From JASHVB01 sp035523995 (GTDB taxonomy: Bacteria > Pseudomonadota > Alphaproteobacteria > Acetobacterales > Acetobacteraceae): a stretch of 64,000 nucleotides of DNA. Below, piece after piece: positions 51,623 to 62,882 of the stretch. Location of the stretch: positions 66,615-130,614 of the forward strand of contig DATKPQ010000039.1 of assembly GCA_035523995.1 (NCBI GenBank), read 5' to 3'. A program made the translations under genes and the position numbers. Position 1 is the first letter of the stretch, and every line of letters begins with the position of its first letter. The notes beneath the pieces were generated by a model. That model made no database searches. It saw nothing but the letters and a program-made list of their open reading frames with translations, and was not told the DNA's origin.

Positions 51623-52525
51623 TTACGCAGCTGCCAGCGCCGCGAACTCCGGTTTGAACACGCGGTCTGCCATCGCCTGGCAGCGCCGCACCAGGCGATG
51701 CTCCGTAGGGCCGTAATCCGGCACGGCGTAGTGCAGGGTACGGAGGTTGTCCCACAACAGCACGTCGCCCTCGGTCCAGTGATGCGCGTACTGGTAACGC
51801 GGCTGCAGCTGGTGCGCGAACAATTCCTCCAGCAGCGCTTCGCTTTCTGCCTGGGACACGCCGTCGATCCGCACGGCGTAGCCGGGATTGGCATACAGAA
51901 TGCGCCGACCCGATAGAGGATGCCGCAGCACCATCGGTTGTGACACGGGCGGCTTCTGCGCGCGCTGCGCCTCGGTCAGCGGCTTGCGCACGCTGCCCTC
52001 ACCACCGCGCACCCGCATCATGTCCCAGAACTTTGCGAAGTCATGGGTCGCCGTCAGCGTTTCCAGCCGCGTTTGCAGCGCCGCTGGCAGATCGTCGAAT
52101 GCGGCCGCCATGTCAGCAAACAATGTATCTCCGAGCGCGTGGCCATTGCGGCGCGGCACCGTCAACGCGTGCAGCACGTTGACGAAGGCGATGGTTCGGC
52201 TGAACGACATGTCGGTATGCCAGTCCTGCCCGGCATCGGCGAGGCCGATCGGGCGGCCGTTCTCCACAATATTGGACAAAATCATCACCTCCGGGTGCTC
52301 TGGCACCTGGAAGGCGCCCGATACGTGCACCTCCAGCGTGCCGAACCGGCGGCTGAACGCCGCCTGCACGGCAGGGTCAAGATGCTGGTCCGGAAAGCAC
52401 ACTACGCCGTAGGTGCCGAGCATGCGCAGGATCAGGGCGAAGTCGTCGCGCGACAGCGGCGCGGCAAGATCGATCCCCGTGATACGTGCGCCCAGGACGG
52501 CGCCGGATGGCGTGACGGTTGACAT
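51623..52525 (-). CDS. TauD/TfdA family Fe(II)/2-oxoglutarate dioxygenase
   Basis: 300 residues. The iron triad is present: HxD in GQDWHTDMSFS (about 101-103) and the distal His in LRTLHYAVPDYG (about 260), with the 2-oxoglutarate Arg in TEHRLVRRCQAM. Family strands VCFPDQHLDP and FQVPEHPEVMILSNI are readable. Sequence details resemble taurine/2,4-D/alpha-ketoglutarate-dependent dioxygenases broadly; the substrate is unknown and no sulfonate transporter genes adjoin. Divergent from pdxJ, 47 bp apart. Confidence 0.92.
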   Translation of the reverse strand: MSTVTPSGAVLGARITGIDLAAPLSRDDFALILRMLGTYGVVCFPDQHLDPAVQAAFSRRFGTLEVHVSGAFQVPEHPEVMILSNIVENGRPIGLADAGQDWHTDMSFSRTIAFVNVLHALTVPRRNGHALGDTLFADMAAAFDDLPAALQTRLETLTATHDFAKFWDMMRVRGGEGSVRKPLTEAQRAQKPPVSQPMVLRHPLSGRRILYANPGYAVRIDGVSQAESEALLEELFAHQLQPRYQYAHHWTEGDVLLWDNLRTLHYAVPDYGPTEHRLVRRCQAMADRVFKPEFAALAAA

Positions 52526-52572
52526 GGCGCCGAGTTTGGCGCCGCCAAGCCCGCCGCGCTAGACTCCCCCGT

Positions 52573-53316
52573 ATGGCCAGGCTGAGCGTAAATCTCAACA
52601 AGGTGGCGCTGCTGCGCAACTCGAGGCGCACCGGCGTGCCGGATCTCCTGCATTTCGCGCGCATCGCGCTGGATGCCGGCGCGGCGGGGCTGACCGTACA
52701 TCCGCGCCCGGACGAGCGCCACATCCGGGGCAGCGACGTTCCGGCGCTCGCCAAGCTGATGCAGAAGTTGCGTCCGAAGATCGAATTCAACATCGAAGGC
52801 TATCCGGACGCCCGCATGCAGGCGATCCTGCAAGAGGTGAAGCCAGAGCAATGCACGTTCGTGCCGGACGCACCGGATGCGTTCACGTCGGAGGAGGGAT
52901 GGAAACTCGACGCAGATCAGATGGCATTGGCGCGCCCGGCCGTGGCCGCCGCGAAAGCGCTCGGCTGCCGTGTCATTCTTTTCATTGATCCCGATCCCGA
53001 TGTGGTGCCGCGCGTGCGCGAGGCCGGCGCCGATGGGGTCGAAATCTATACCGGCGGCTATGCCGAAGCGTTCCGCGCAAGCGGCGCCGCCACCACGCTC
53101 GTGCCACGGATCGCCGAGACGGCGCAACGCGCCGTCAAGCTGGGCCTGGTGGTGAATGCCGGGCACGACCTGAACCTGCGCAACATCCCGCCGCTGATGG
53201 GGGCGGTGCCGTTCCTGGCCGAGGCGTCGATCGGGCACGAACTGACCGCCGATGCGCTTGAAATGGGGTTCGCGGCTGCCGTGCGGGCCTATGCGGCAGC
53301 CTTGCGCGGCGAGTAA
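52573..53316 (+). CDS. pdxJ: Pyridoxine 5'-phosphate synthase PdxJ
   Basis: TIM-barrel enzyme condensing 1-deoxy-D-xylulose 5-phosphate with 3-amino-2-oxopropyl phosphate, the last step in making the vitamin B6 ring. 247 residues from the ATG at 52573. Signature: MARLSVNLNKVALLRNSR, GLTVHPRPDERHI, IEFNIEGYPD, EQCTFVPDAPDAFTSEEGWK and GLVVNAGHDLNLRN; the catalytic His and Glu (Glu72- and His-equivalents) lie in these segments. Ends at GHELTADALEMGF. Single gene; an aldo/keto reductase gene follows after 80 bp on the same strand, functionally unrelated. Confidence 0.96.
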   Translation: MARLSVNLNKVALLRNSRRTGVPDLLHFARIALDAGAAGLTVHPRPDERHIRGSDVPALAKLMQKLRPKIEFNIEGYPDARMQAILQEVKPEQCTFVPDAPDAFTSEEGWKLDADQMALARPAVAAAKALGCRVILFIDPDPDVVPRVREAGADGVEIYTGGYAEAFRASGAATTLVPRIAETAQRAVKLGLVVNAGHDLNLRNIPPLMGAVPFLAEASIGHELTADALEMGFAAAVRAYAAALRGE

Positions 53317-53396
53317 TCGGATGCACGGAGTGGCCGGATCAAGCCCTGGTCATGACGGTAGGCTTTGCAACAACACAAATGGGAGTTCAAGCAATC

Positions 53397-54389
53397 ATGG
53401 CGACGGAAAAACTGCCCCATCGTAAACTTGGCGCAGGCGGATTGACGGTTTCCGCTATCGGATTGGGCGGCATGTCGCTGTCTGGCGTGTACGGCGCGGC
53501 GGATGACGCGGCGTCGGAGGACCTGATCCGTTCTGCCATCGACGTTGGCGTCGATCATGTCGATTCGTCCGACATGTATGGCTGGGGCCATAACGAGGAA
53601 CTGGTCGGCCGCGCGATCAAGGGCCGGCGCGACCGTGTGGTTCTGGCGACCAAATTCGGCCAGGTGCAGAACCCGGGCGGACAGAACAAGGTGAATGGCC
53701 GACCGGAATATGTGATCCAGGCCTGTGAAGCGAGCCTGAAGCGCCTGGGCGAGGACGTGATTGACCTCTATTACCAGCACCGCGTCGATCCCACTGTGCC
53801 GATCGAGGACACCGTCGGCGCGATGGCGAAGCTGGTGCAGCAGGGCAAGGTGAAGCATCTCGGCCTGTCGGAAGCGAAGCCTGAGACCATCCGCCGCGCC
53901 CATAAGGTGCACCCGATTTCGTGCGTGCAAACGGAATATTCGCTGTTGTACCGGGCCGAAGCCGAAGAGACGCGGGAGACCACGCGTCCCTTGGGAATCA
54001 GCTTCGTAGCGTATGCACCGCTGGGACGTGGTTTCCTGACCGGTGCAATCCAGACCTTCGCCGATGTGGACGGCCGGCGCGCCGCGCATCCTCGCTTCCA
54101 GAAAGAAAATTTCGACCAAAACCGCGAACTGGTGGCGAAGATCGAAGCAATCGCGGCAGAGAAGAAGTGCACGCCGTCGCAGCTCGCGCTGGCCTGGGTA
54201 CTGGCACAGGGCGACGACGTCGTGGCGATCGCGGGCACGCGGTACAAGCCGCGGCTGGACGAAAATATCGGGGCTCTGCGAGTGGAACTGACGCCGGATG
54301 ACGTGGCAAGGATTTCCGCTGCAGTGCCGCGCGGCGCAGCGGCGGGAACGCGGTATCCTGCCGGCGGGATGGCAGCGGTCTACGTCTGA
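53397..54389 (+). CDS. Aldo/keto reductase
   Basis: 330-residue NADPH-dependent barrel enzyme of the AKR superfamily. The catalytic Tyr is in DHVDSSDMYGWGHNEELVG, the Lys in VVLATKFG, the His in YYQHRVDPTVPIEDTV and the Asp earlier in the same strand (DVGVDHVDSSD). C-terminal cofactor loop: AIAGTRYKPRLDENIGAL. Resembles AKR13/YajO-type enzymes active on small carbonyls. The ATG at 53397 has GGGAG eleven bases upstream; an in-frame start at 53352 lacks support. Confidence 0.94.
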   Translation: MATEKLPHRKLGAGGLTVSAIGLGGMSLSGVYGAADDAASEDLIRSAIDVGVDHVDSSDMYGWGHNEELVGRAIKGRRDRVVLATKFGQVQNPGGQNKVNGRPEYVIQACEASLKRLGEDVIDLYYQHRVDPTVPIEDTVGAMAKLVQQGKVKHLGLSEAKPETIRRAHKVHPISCVQTEYSLLYRAEAEETRETTRPLGISFVAYAPLGRGFLTGAIQTFADVDGRRAAHPRFQKENFDQNRELVAKIEAIAAEKKCTPSQLALAWVLAQGDDVVAIAGTRYKPRLDENIGALRVELTPDDVARISAAVPRGAAAGTRYPAGGMAAVYV

Positions 54390-54390
54390 A

Positions 54391-54470
54391 AACAGCCGCT
54401 GTACTGTTCTTGTCACGGCCGGACACGGCCGCCGTACTATTCTCGTCATGGCCGGGCTCGACCCGGCCAT
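54391..54470. repeat. Tandem unit and REP-like palindrome after the aldo/keto reductase
   Basis: Two imperfect units of about 34 bp (54391-54424 and 54425-54458, both with GCCG[C/T][C/T]GTACT[A/G]TTCT and GTCA[C/T]GGCCGG) merge into a palindrome GGCCGGGCTCGACCCGGCC at 54450-54468, the same core as at 21423-21439. It sits between the aldo/keto reductase and the convergent gcdH gene. Confidence 0.65.
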
Positions 54471-54579
54471 CTACCCGAGCAGATCGGGCGCGTTGTCGGA
54501 CCCAAAGTACCGGGGTGGTGGTGCGTGGATGTCCGGAGTCAAGCCAACGTCACCGCTACGGTCCCTTACCTCGAAAGGA

Positions 54580-55781
54580 TCAGCCGCCGAACGCGGAAAG
54601 GCCGGTTTGCGCACGCCCCAGAATCAGCGCGTGCACGTCGTGCGTGCCTTCATAGGTGTTCACAGTTTCCAAATTCATCAAATGCCGGATCACGTGGTAT
54701 TCGTCCGCGATGCCGTTGCCGCCGTGCATGTCGCGGGCGACGCGGGCGATCTCCAGCGCCTTGCCGCAATTGTTGCGCTTCAGCAGGCTGATCATTTCCG
54801 GCGCGGCTTCATGCTGATCCATCAGCCGGCCCAGCCGCAGCACCGCATGCAGGCCGAGCGTGATCTCGGTCTGCATATCCGCCAGCTTCTTCTGAATAAG
54901 CTGCGTCGCCGCCAGCGGTCGGCCGAACATCATGCGCTGCATGGTGTAGTCGCGCGCCGCCTGCCAGCAGAACTCCGCGGCGCCGAGCGCACCCCAGGCG
55001 ATACCGTAGCGCGCATTGTTCAGGCAGGAGAACGGGCCGCGAAGCCCCTTTACCTCGGGTAGCACGTTCTCCGCCGGCACGAACACGTCGGCCAGCATGA
55101 TCATGCCAGTGACCGAGCAACGGAGGGAAAATTTGCCCTCAATCTTGGGCGTGGTCAGACCCGACATGCCGCGTTCCACCAGGAAGCCGCGGATATCGCC
55201 GGCATCATCCTTCGCCCAGACCAGGCAGACATCGGCGATGGGCGAATTGCTGATCCAGGTCTTCGAACCGTTCAGCAGGAAACCGCCATCCACCTTCTTT
55301 GCGCGCGTGCGCATCGAGGCAGGGTCGGAGCCGGCATCCGGCTCGGTCAATCCGAAGCAGCCGACCAGTTCGCCGCTGCGCAGGCCGGGCAGGAACTTCT
55401 GGCGTTGGCCTTCCGAGCCGAACGCCCAGATCGGATACATCACCAGCGAGGATTGCACGCTGAATGCGCTGCGATAGCCGGAATCGACGCGTTCCACTTC
55501 GCGTGCGATCAGGCCGTAGCTGACGTAGTTGATACCGGCGCAGCCGTAGCCCTCGAGCGTGGCGCCGAGGAACCCCATCTCGCCCATCTCGTTCATGATG
55601 GTGCGGTCGAATTTTTCTTCGCGGTTGGCGAGCAGCGCGCGGGGGAAAAGTTTGTCCTGGCAATAGGCGCGCGCGGCGTCACGGATGGCGCGTTCGTCTT
55701 CGGAGAGTTCGCTGTCGAAACGCAGCGGGTCGTCCCACTGGAACGCCGTGAAATGGCTTTTCCGTACCGCCGGCGCGTCGT

Positions 55782-55785
<4 letters not shown>
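54580..55785 (-). CDS. gcdH: Glutaryl-CoA dehydrogenase
   Basis: 401-residue flavoprotein that oxidises and decarboxylates glutaryl-CoA to crotonyl-CoA in lysine/tryptophan and benzoate-type catabolism. Acyl-CoA dehydrogenase motifs are present: CFGLTEPDAGSDPASM and NGSKTWISNSPIADV. The GCDH-type catalytic Glu is in VNTYEGTHDVHALILG. The Arg that holds the distal carboxylate in this branch fits MRTRAKKVDGG/SLRCSVTG context. The start ATG overlaps the stop of the upstream helicase gene by four bases (ATGA), so translation may be coupled. No CoA-transferase gene is adjacent. Confidence 0.93.
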
Positions 55786-57524
<1,739 letters not shown>

Positions 57525-57696
57525 GGCGCGCCTGGAGCGGTTGCTGGCGTGGGATATCAAGAGGGCGCGCGGGAATGTCAACCTCTTCTCTTGCCTTTCC
57601 CGCGCTGCGCTATCCGCGTAGCGCGAGAGAGGTCGAGACGCAGTAAGCGTTCGGGGGTGTGGCCCGCCCCGGCGAAGGTCGGGGCTGGTCGGGCCG

Positions 57697-57835
57697 GTTG
57701 ACCGCCCGGCCGTCGAGGCAGGGCTTCGCCAGCTCGAGGCCGGTAGTGACATTGCCGACGGGCTCATTGCCTATGACGGCGAGCGGCAGGTGGAAAATCT
57801 TCGTTTCGTTCGACGGAAAGGCCCTCTCTCTTTAG
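57697..57835 (+). pseudogene. Relic of a VapC-type PIN toxin (C-terminal part)
   Basis: One frame reads DRPAVEAGLRQLEAGSDIAD then GLIAYDGERQ, and the next frame reads FVSFDGKALSL before a TAG at 57833. Together they match the C terminus of PIN-domain toxins (...LxxGGDFADxxIA...FDRKA), including the acidic SDIAD that holds a metal ligand. The N-terminal two thirds and the antitoxin gene are missing, and the frame is broken. Non-functional. Confidence 0.55.
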
Positions 57836-58001
57836 CCGCCATGGACAACAAGCCCGTCTCCTGCCGCGATTTTGATATTGATGAAACGTCGCAGGCGCGG
57901 CGGGCTGTCCTGGCCCGCGGCGCTTATGATGACCATCTCGCCCGCTGCTGCCCGCACGATGCTATAACCCCAACCTCCGGGACTTCAGGAACGCGATCGC
58001 T

Positions 58002-59117
58002 ATGCCCTCCCTTTCCTCCACGCTGCACGATCTGACCCGCGACCTTGTGCGCATAGACAGCCGCAGCTCTGTCTCCAACCTCGCCGTGGCCGAACGGATT
58101 GAAGCGGCACTGTCTGGGTTCGACGTCGAACGCCTGGACTACACGGACCACGCCGGCGTCGCAAAGCGCGCGCTGGTGGCGCATCGCGGCGGCACCGGCG
58201 GCATCGCGCTGTCCGGCCACATGGATACGGTGCCGGACACTGGCTGGCAGGAAAACCCATGGTCCGCCCGGATCGACGCGGATGGGGTGCTGCATGGACT
58301 GGGCAGCACCGACATGAAAGGCCCGGTCGCCGCGGCGGTCGTGGCGGCCTGTGCGCTGCCGGCATCGGTGCCGGTGACGCTGCTGATTACGACCGATGAG
58401 GAAACCACCAAGCAAGGCGCGCGGGAAATTGCGACACATTCCGAACTGGTGCGGCAAGTAAAGCCGCGCGGCATCATCGTGGCGGAACCGACGCGGCTGA
58501 TCCCGGTGCGCGGCCATCGCGCGCATATCCATTTCACCTGCACCGCACACGGCGTGCAGGCCCACAGCAGCACCGGCAAAGGCCGCAATGCCAATTGGGA
58601 CCTGATACCGTTCCTGGTGGAGATGAAGACGATCTTCGAACGCCTGCGCGGCGACGTCAGCCTGCAGGATACCGACTACGAGCCGCCGTTCAGCGACTTC
58701 AACCTGGTGATCGAAAACCACGGCGCCGCAGTCAACGTCACTGTTCCCGTGGCGACGGCGCGTATCAAGTTCCGTTATTCCGCGAAGGTGGATCCGGCGC
58801 CGGTGCTGATTGCGGTGCGTGAGGCTGCTGCCCGCGCCGGCATCACGGTGAGGGAAGATCGCGAAGGTTTTCCCCCGGAATTGCCATCCGATCATCCGCT
58901 GGTGGCGTTGTGCGTTGCGGCGACAGGCCAGGCGGCGCACACCGCGCCGTACGGCACCGATGCCTCCGAACTCCAGGCGATCGCTCCGTGCGTGGTGCTC
59001 GGGCCCGGCGACATTGCCGTGGCCCACACGCCGACGGAAAAGGTGCGGCTCGCCGATCTGGAAGCCGCAGCGCCATTGTTCATGCGGCTGGCAGAGCAGA
59101 TGGCGGCGGCGCGATGA
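58002..59117 (+). CDS. M20 family metallopeptidase / deacylase
   Basis: 371 residues, ArgE/DapE/ACY1-type. Zinc ligands and catalytic residues: His in ALSGHMDTVPD (about 78), Asp in GLGSTDMKGPV (about 105), Glu-Glu in ITTDEETTKQG (about 134), Glu in VAEPTRLIPV, and His near the end in AVAHTPTEKVRL. The lid (dimerisation) domain lies between (HIHFTCTAHGVQAHSSTGKG). Could be an acetylornithine or succinyl-diaminopimelate deacylase or a dipeptidase; sequence alone does not decide. Cytosolic. Single gene. Confidence 0.9.
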   Translation: MPSLSSTLHDLTRDLVRIDSRSSVSNLAVAERIEAALSGFDVERLDYTDHAGVAKRALVAHRGGTGGIALSGHMDTVPDTGWQENPWSARIDADGVLHGLGSTDMKGPVAAAVVAACALPASVPVTLLITTDEETTKQGAREIATHSELVRQVKPRGIIVAEPTRLIPVRGHRAHIHFTCTAHGVQAHSSTGKGRNANWDLIPFLVEMKTIFERLRGDVSLQDTDYEPPFSDFNLVIENHGAAVNVTVPVATARIKFRYSAKVDPAPVLIAVREAAARAGITVREDREGFPPELPSDHPLVALCVAATGQAAHTAPYGTDASELQAIAPCVVLGPGDIAVAHTPTEKVRLADLEAAAPLFMRLAEQMAAAR

Positions 59118-59867
59118 CGCAAAAGCTGGAAGAGTAAGCGTTTGGCGCTGGTGCACTGCTAATAGCAGGCGTTGCTAACGAAACACTGGACGGTCGTTGC
59201 GGCGGGCGCGAATCGTCGAGCCAGAACGACCAGACCTGAAGGCATTCTTCAATACATCGATGCCGGTGGAGAGATAGTATGGCGACCACCAGCACCACTT
59301 TGCCCGATGGCGGCGCACGTCAGCTTGAATGCGGGCCGGAAATTGTTGCATGCATCCGCAGGGCGCGACGCTGTGCTGCAACGACAGAGCAGCGTTGTCG
59401 TAGCCGACACGGCGAGGCGCGCCCTTGGGCCGGATCAGCCCTGTTGGCCCCGCAAACGATAGTCGTCTCGCTGTTCAGGCAACCACCGTAGCGGCTTGGA
59501 TTGCGCTAACATGCCGGCTGGTATCAAGAGCAGCTCGACGGGAAGCGATCCGCAGGTCACAAGCTCCGTCAGAACACGACCCGGCTCACGTTTTTGTCAC
59601 CAAAGAACCCATGCACTCTACGAATATCGGGCTTGAGCACCCCCATGCTCACCCCGGCAATTGATTGCCAGCGAAGCCGCCTTATTTAAGCCACAACTGA
59701 GGAGTGCCCGGATGGATTTGTTTTGTTCAAGGATGCGGCAGCGCGCCGATAGCGGAAGCGTAGCGGACGTTCCGCGGTAATCGGCTGGTGCCGACACAGT
59801 CAACACGCATGCGTTGAGCGGCGACGCTGCCGCGACACGTGCGGTTCATCCGGAAGCAGGTAAATCG
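59118..59867. other. Gene-poor stretch
   Basis: 750 bp between the M20 gene and the LysR gene. Short open frames on both strands (for example 59279-59491 on plus, 59175-59381 on minus) show no domain and no convincing ribosome site. Probably relic sequence plus the LysR promoter; nothing can be named. Confidence 0.45.
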
Positions 59868-60809
59868 ATGGATCTGTTACGTTCTCTCGGCACATTTGTG
59901 CGTGTGGCCGAAGCGGGGTCCCTGTCCGCCGTGGCCCGCGAGGCCGGCACCAGCCACGCCGCGACCAGCCGTATCATCAGTCAGTTGGAAGATCATTTCG
60001 GAGTCCGGCTTTTGCACCGGACCACCCGCCGGCTCAGCCTTACCGAAGACGGTCAGGATCTGCTAGGCCACGCCCGGCAGTTACTGGCGACGCAGGAGGA
60101 AATGGAAGCAGCGCTCGGGCGTCAGAATGCTTCACCCGTGGGCCGGGTGCGCGTCGGCCTTCCCGCCACCACGGCCACGTTGGTGGTGCCGCGCCTGCCT
60201 GACCTGCTGCAGAAGTATCCGGGCCTTTTGGTCGAACTGGTCGTTGGCGACCGGTTCGACGACTTGGTCGAGGCTCGGCTCGATCTGGCCCTGCTGCGTG
60301 GCCGTCCGCCGGAAGGGTCGGTAATCGCGCGCGCCATCGGCACCTTCAATCGCGTTCTGGTGGCCGGTCCGACGTACCTGGAACAACGCGGTGCCCCGCA
60401 ACATCCGAACGACCTTGGCGACCACGAGTGCATTATCCACGAAATGGGCGCCGATAGCGCGCGCTGGACATTTGCCACCCCGGACGGGCCGGTCGACGTG
60501 CAGGTTTCCGGCTCCTTCCACGCTGACAACAGCGAAGTGGTGCACCGTGCCGCCCTGGCCGGACTGGGTATTGCGATGATGCGCGAGCCGCAGGTTGCCG
60601 ACGACCTGCGCGCTGCGCGGCTGTACCAGGTTCTGCCTGGCTTCGCCTCCGGCCACGACCAGTTGTTCCTGGTGTTCCCGTCGCGGCGCCATTTGGCACC
60701 GCGCACGCGCGTGATGATCGACTTCCTCGCCTCTCTGACGCAGGAGGTGGAAACGCGCCTGCGCGATGCGCGCGTCTGGGGCGAAAACGAAACGACCTGG
60801 CTAATGTAG
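59868..60809 (+). CDS. LysR family transcriptional regulator
   Basis: 313 residues from the ATG at 59868 (AGCAGG ten bases upstream). HTH in residues 1-60: MDLLRSLGTFVRVAEAGSLS, SHAATSRIISQLEDHFGVRL, HRTTRRLSLTEDGQ. Effector domain follows (GRVRVGLPATTATLVVPRLP, LDLALLRGRPPEGSVIARAI). It belongs to the large group of LysR proteins close to DmlR/PgrR-like regulators. No divergent target gene adjoins, since upstream is gene-poor; the MlrC-like gene downstream is convergent. Confidence 0.93.
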   Translation: MDLLRSLGTFVRVAEAGSLSAVAREAGTSHAATSRIISQLEDHFGVRLLHRTTRRLSLTEDGQDLLGHARQLLATQEEMEAALGRQNASPVGRVRVGLPATTATLVVPRLPDLLQKYPGLLVELVVGDRFDDLVEARLDLALLRGRPPEGSVIARAIGTFNRVLVAGPTYLEQRGAPQHPNDLGDHECIIHEMGADSARWTFATPDGPVDVQVSGSFHADNSEVVHRAALAGLGIAMMREPQVADDLRAARLYQVLPGFASGHDQLFLVFPSRRHLAPRTRVMIDFLASLTQEVETRLRDARVWGENETTWLM

Positions 60810-60861
60810 CCACGCCTGCGGGCAGGTCGCGGCCCGATCCCGCATCGGGTCGCGCGGCGAA

Positions 60862-60894
60862 CGTCGTCGCCAGCGCAGCGACCGAAGCAATCTC
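60862..60894. repeat. Weak third copy of the dispersed repeat
   Basis: CGTCGTCGCCAGCGCAGCGA followed by CCGAAGCAATCTC resembles the repeats at 22823 and 30870 (…GACGAAGCAATCTC), with several substitutions. Intergenic between the convergent lysR and MlrC-like genes. Confidence 0.4.
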
Positions 60895-60954
60895 GGTCGT
60901 GTTGCGTATGGACTGTCCGGAGGGTTGGTGTCGCGCGCGGGCATGCCATAGCGT

Positions 60955-62487
60955 TCAATCGGACGGATTCCAATTCGCGGTGTCATCGATCGGAATGACC
61001 GGCCGCGGCATGTGTTGCCAATTGAAGCGCGACAGGACGGGGCTGGTGAGACCGGGTGCATCGACCTCGACGATGTCCTGATGGCGGAAGAACTCGTCGA
61101 AGCCGCCACGGAAATGGCCACGCGATTTCACCACCACGACGCGGGCGGCGGCGATGTCGAGCCCGAACGCCTCAAAGAACGCCGGATCGGCGCATTGATA
61201 GCGATTTGACACAACCACCACGGTCATACCGCCAAGCTGCACGGCCGCCGCGGCACCCAGGTCGAGCGTATTGTTGGCATAGATGCCGCGCCGGCCACGC
61301 ACGGTCCCGGACAGCAGACGGCGCACTTCTGCCGGCGCGGCGAGCGGCTTGGAAAATTTGTCCTCGTTATCCCGGTTGAAGCACGCGGTGAAGCGCGCGC
61401 CCTCGCCCAGGCGGTGCGCTTCCGCGGCGAGCGCCGGATCGTGGATCACGCCCACCAGCGCATCGCGTACCCCCGCGGCGTGGAAGGCTTGGAGAATCCA
61501 CATCGTGTTGCCGCGGCCGCCGCCGCCCGGATTGTCGGCCACGTCGGCGAAGGCGCGCGCATGCTGCGACGGATCTTCCGTCGCCTTGGCCAGGCTTGTG
61601 GCTTCCTCCAACGGCGTCAGCATCGGACGGAACCGGTCGCGCCGCGCCCAGCCGGCTTCGGCGATCTCGCGGGCCAGGCCGTTGGCCGCGTCGGCGTCGG
61701 TCGCGGTCACCACCACGGTCAGCCCGTTGAACGGCGTGTCGGCGAAGGCGAAGCCGCCCATCACCGAGACGTTCAGCACGCGCCCTTGGTAGGGCGGTTC
61801 TGCCATGCGCTGCTGGCCGAGATCGATCAGCTCACCGTACGGCCGGTTGGGTGCGTCCTTGCCGGTGAGCTGCGTCACTGTGGGCGGCACGATCGGCAGG
61901 CGGATCCGCGCGAGATGCGTGCGCGTGCCAGACATCAAGCGGCGCAGTGTGAGGGCGGCCTCGGCGCCGCGGTCATGCATGTCGAGATGCGGGTTGGTGC
62001 GGTAGCCGATGAACGCGTTCACCAGCGCCACGTCGTCGTCCGAGACATTGGCGTGCAGGTCGTAGGTGGCGACCACAGGCACGGCATCGCCGACGATGCG
62101 GCGCACCAGGCGCAGCAGCGTGCCTTCAGGATCGTGGTCCTGCGTGGTGAGGCCGGCGCCGTGCAGCACACAATAGACGCCATCCAACGTGCCGGCGTGG
62201 CGCAGGCCGGCTTCCCACTGCGTAAGGAGTTGGTCGAAAAAGGCCTGGTCCACGGGGCCGTTCGGCTCGGCCATGGCGAGGGTGATCGGCACCGGCTGCC
62301 ACGGGCCAGCGGCGTCCATGGCGGCGAGGAAGCCGGGGAGTTCGGCCAGCATGCGTGGAGCGGGAGCGCGGGCTTCATCCAGCATCGCCTGCCCGTGGAG
62401 CAAGGTGCGGGCGGCGAAATCGGCCTCGGTGGCAATAGGGGCAAAGCGGTTGCACTCGATTGAGAAACCCAGCAAAGCCACGCGCAT
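60955..62487 (-). CDS. M81 family metallopeptidase (MlrC-like)
   Basis: 510 residues from the ATG at 62487. The N-terminal domain carries MRVALLGFSIECNRFAPI, GVYCVLHGAG, VVATYDLHANVSDDDVALVN and NPHLDMHDRGAEAA, the metal-binding His/Asp positions of the family; the C-terminal MlrC domain has DVADNPGGGGRGNTMWILQA. Founding member MlrC hydrolyses linearised microcystin products, but most relatives act on other peptides or amides and are often placed with oligopeptide transporters; none is present here. Codons upstream to 62652 are without similarity. Cytosolic. Confidence 0.92.
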   Translation of the reverse strand: MRVALLGFSIECNRFAPIATEADFAARTLLHGQAMLDEARAPAPRMLAELPGFLAAMDAAGPWQPVPITLAMAEPNGPVDQAFFDQLLTQWEAGLRHAGTLDGVYCVLHGAGLTTQDHDPEGTLLRLVRRIVGDAVPVVATYDLHANVSDDDVALVNAFIGYRTNPHLDMHDRGAEAALTLRRLMSGTRTHLARIRLPIVPPTVTQLTGKDAPNRPYGELIDLGQQRMAEPPYQGRVLNVSVMGGFAFADTPFNGLTVVVTATDADAANGLAREIAEAGWARRDRFRPMLTPLEEATSLAKATEDPSQHARAFADVADNPGGGGRGNTMWILQAFHAAGVRDALVGVIHDPALAAEAHRLGEGARFTACFNRDNEDKFSKPLAAPAEVRRLLSGTVRGRRGIYANNTLDLGAAAAVQLGGMTVVVVSNRYQCADPAFFEAFGLDIAAARVVVVKSRGHFRGGFDEFFRHQDIVEVDAPGLTSPVLSRFNWQHMPRPVIPIDDTANWNPSD

Positions 62488-62882
62488 GGTATGAACCTTC
62501 GGTTGCGCGGGGGTGAGCCGCGTTGCGGGCAACAGTAGGGGAACGGTGGCGAGCGCGGCAACCCGACGTCGATTTGAATTCGAGTTTTTGACAGGAAGCG
62601 GGCGTATGGGGCTTGAGGTTGCACGTAGGCAGGATCGGATAATCCGGTTCAAGACAGATTTCAGCTACCGGATTCTGCTCTGGCCAGGGGTGTAGACAGT
62701 CGCCTTGTGGTATTCATCTGATTGGAACATTCCGATCCGTCTCCGGCCCCATTCCCATCCGCGATCCGAATAATGGCGGCACGTTATAAAAAAAGTCAAT
62801 TTCGCCAAGCCCGCGCGATCCAGGCGTCTTAAACCTGAGGACGGATGCATAAGTCACCGGCTCCGAAGAGTAGGAGATGAGC
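62488..62882. other. Divergent intergenic region
   Basis: About 395 bp between the divergent MlrC-like and cytochrome P460 genes. No gene recognised. It should hold both promoters. AGGAG at 62872-62876 is the P460 ribosome site. Confidence 0.45.
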
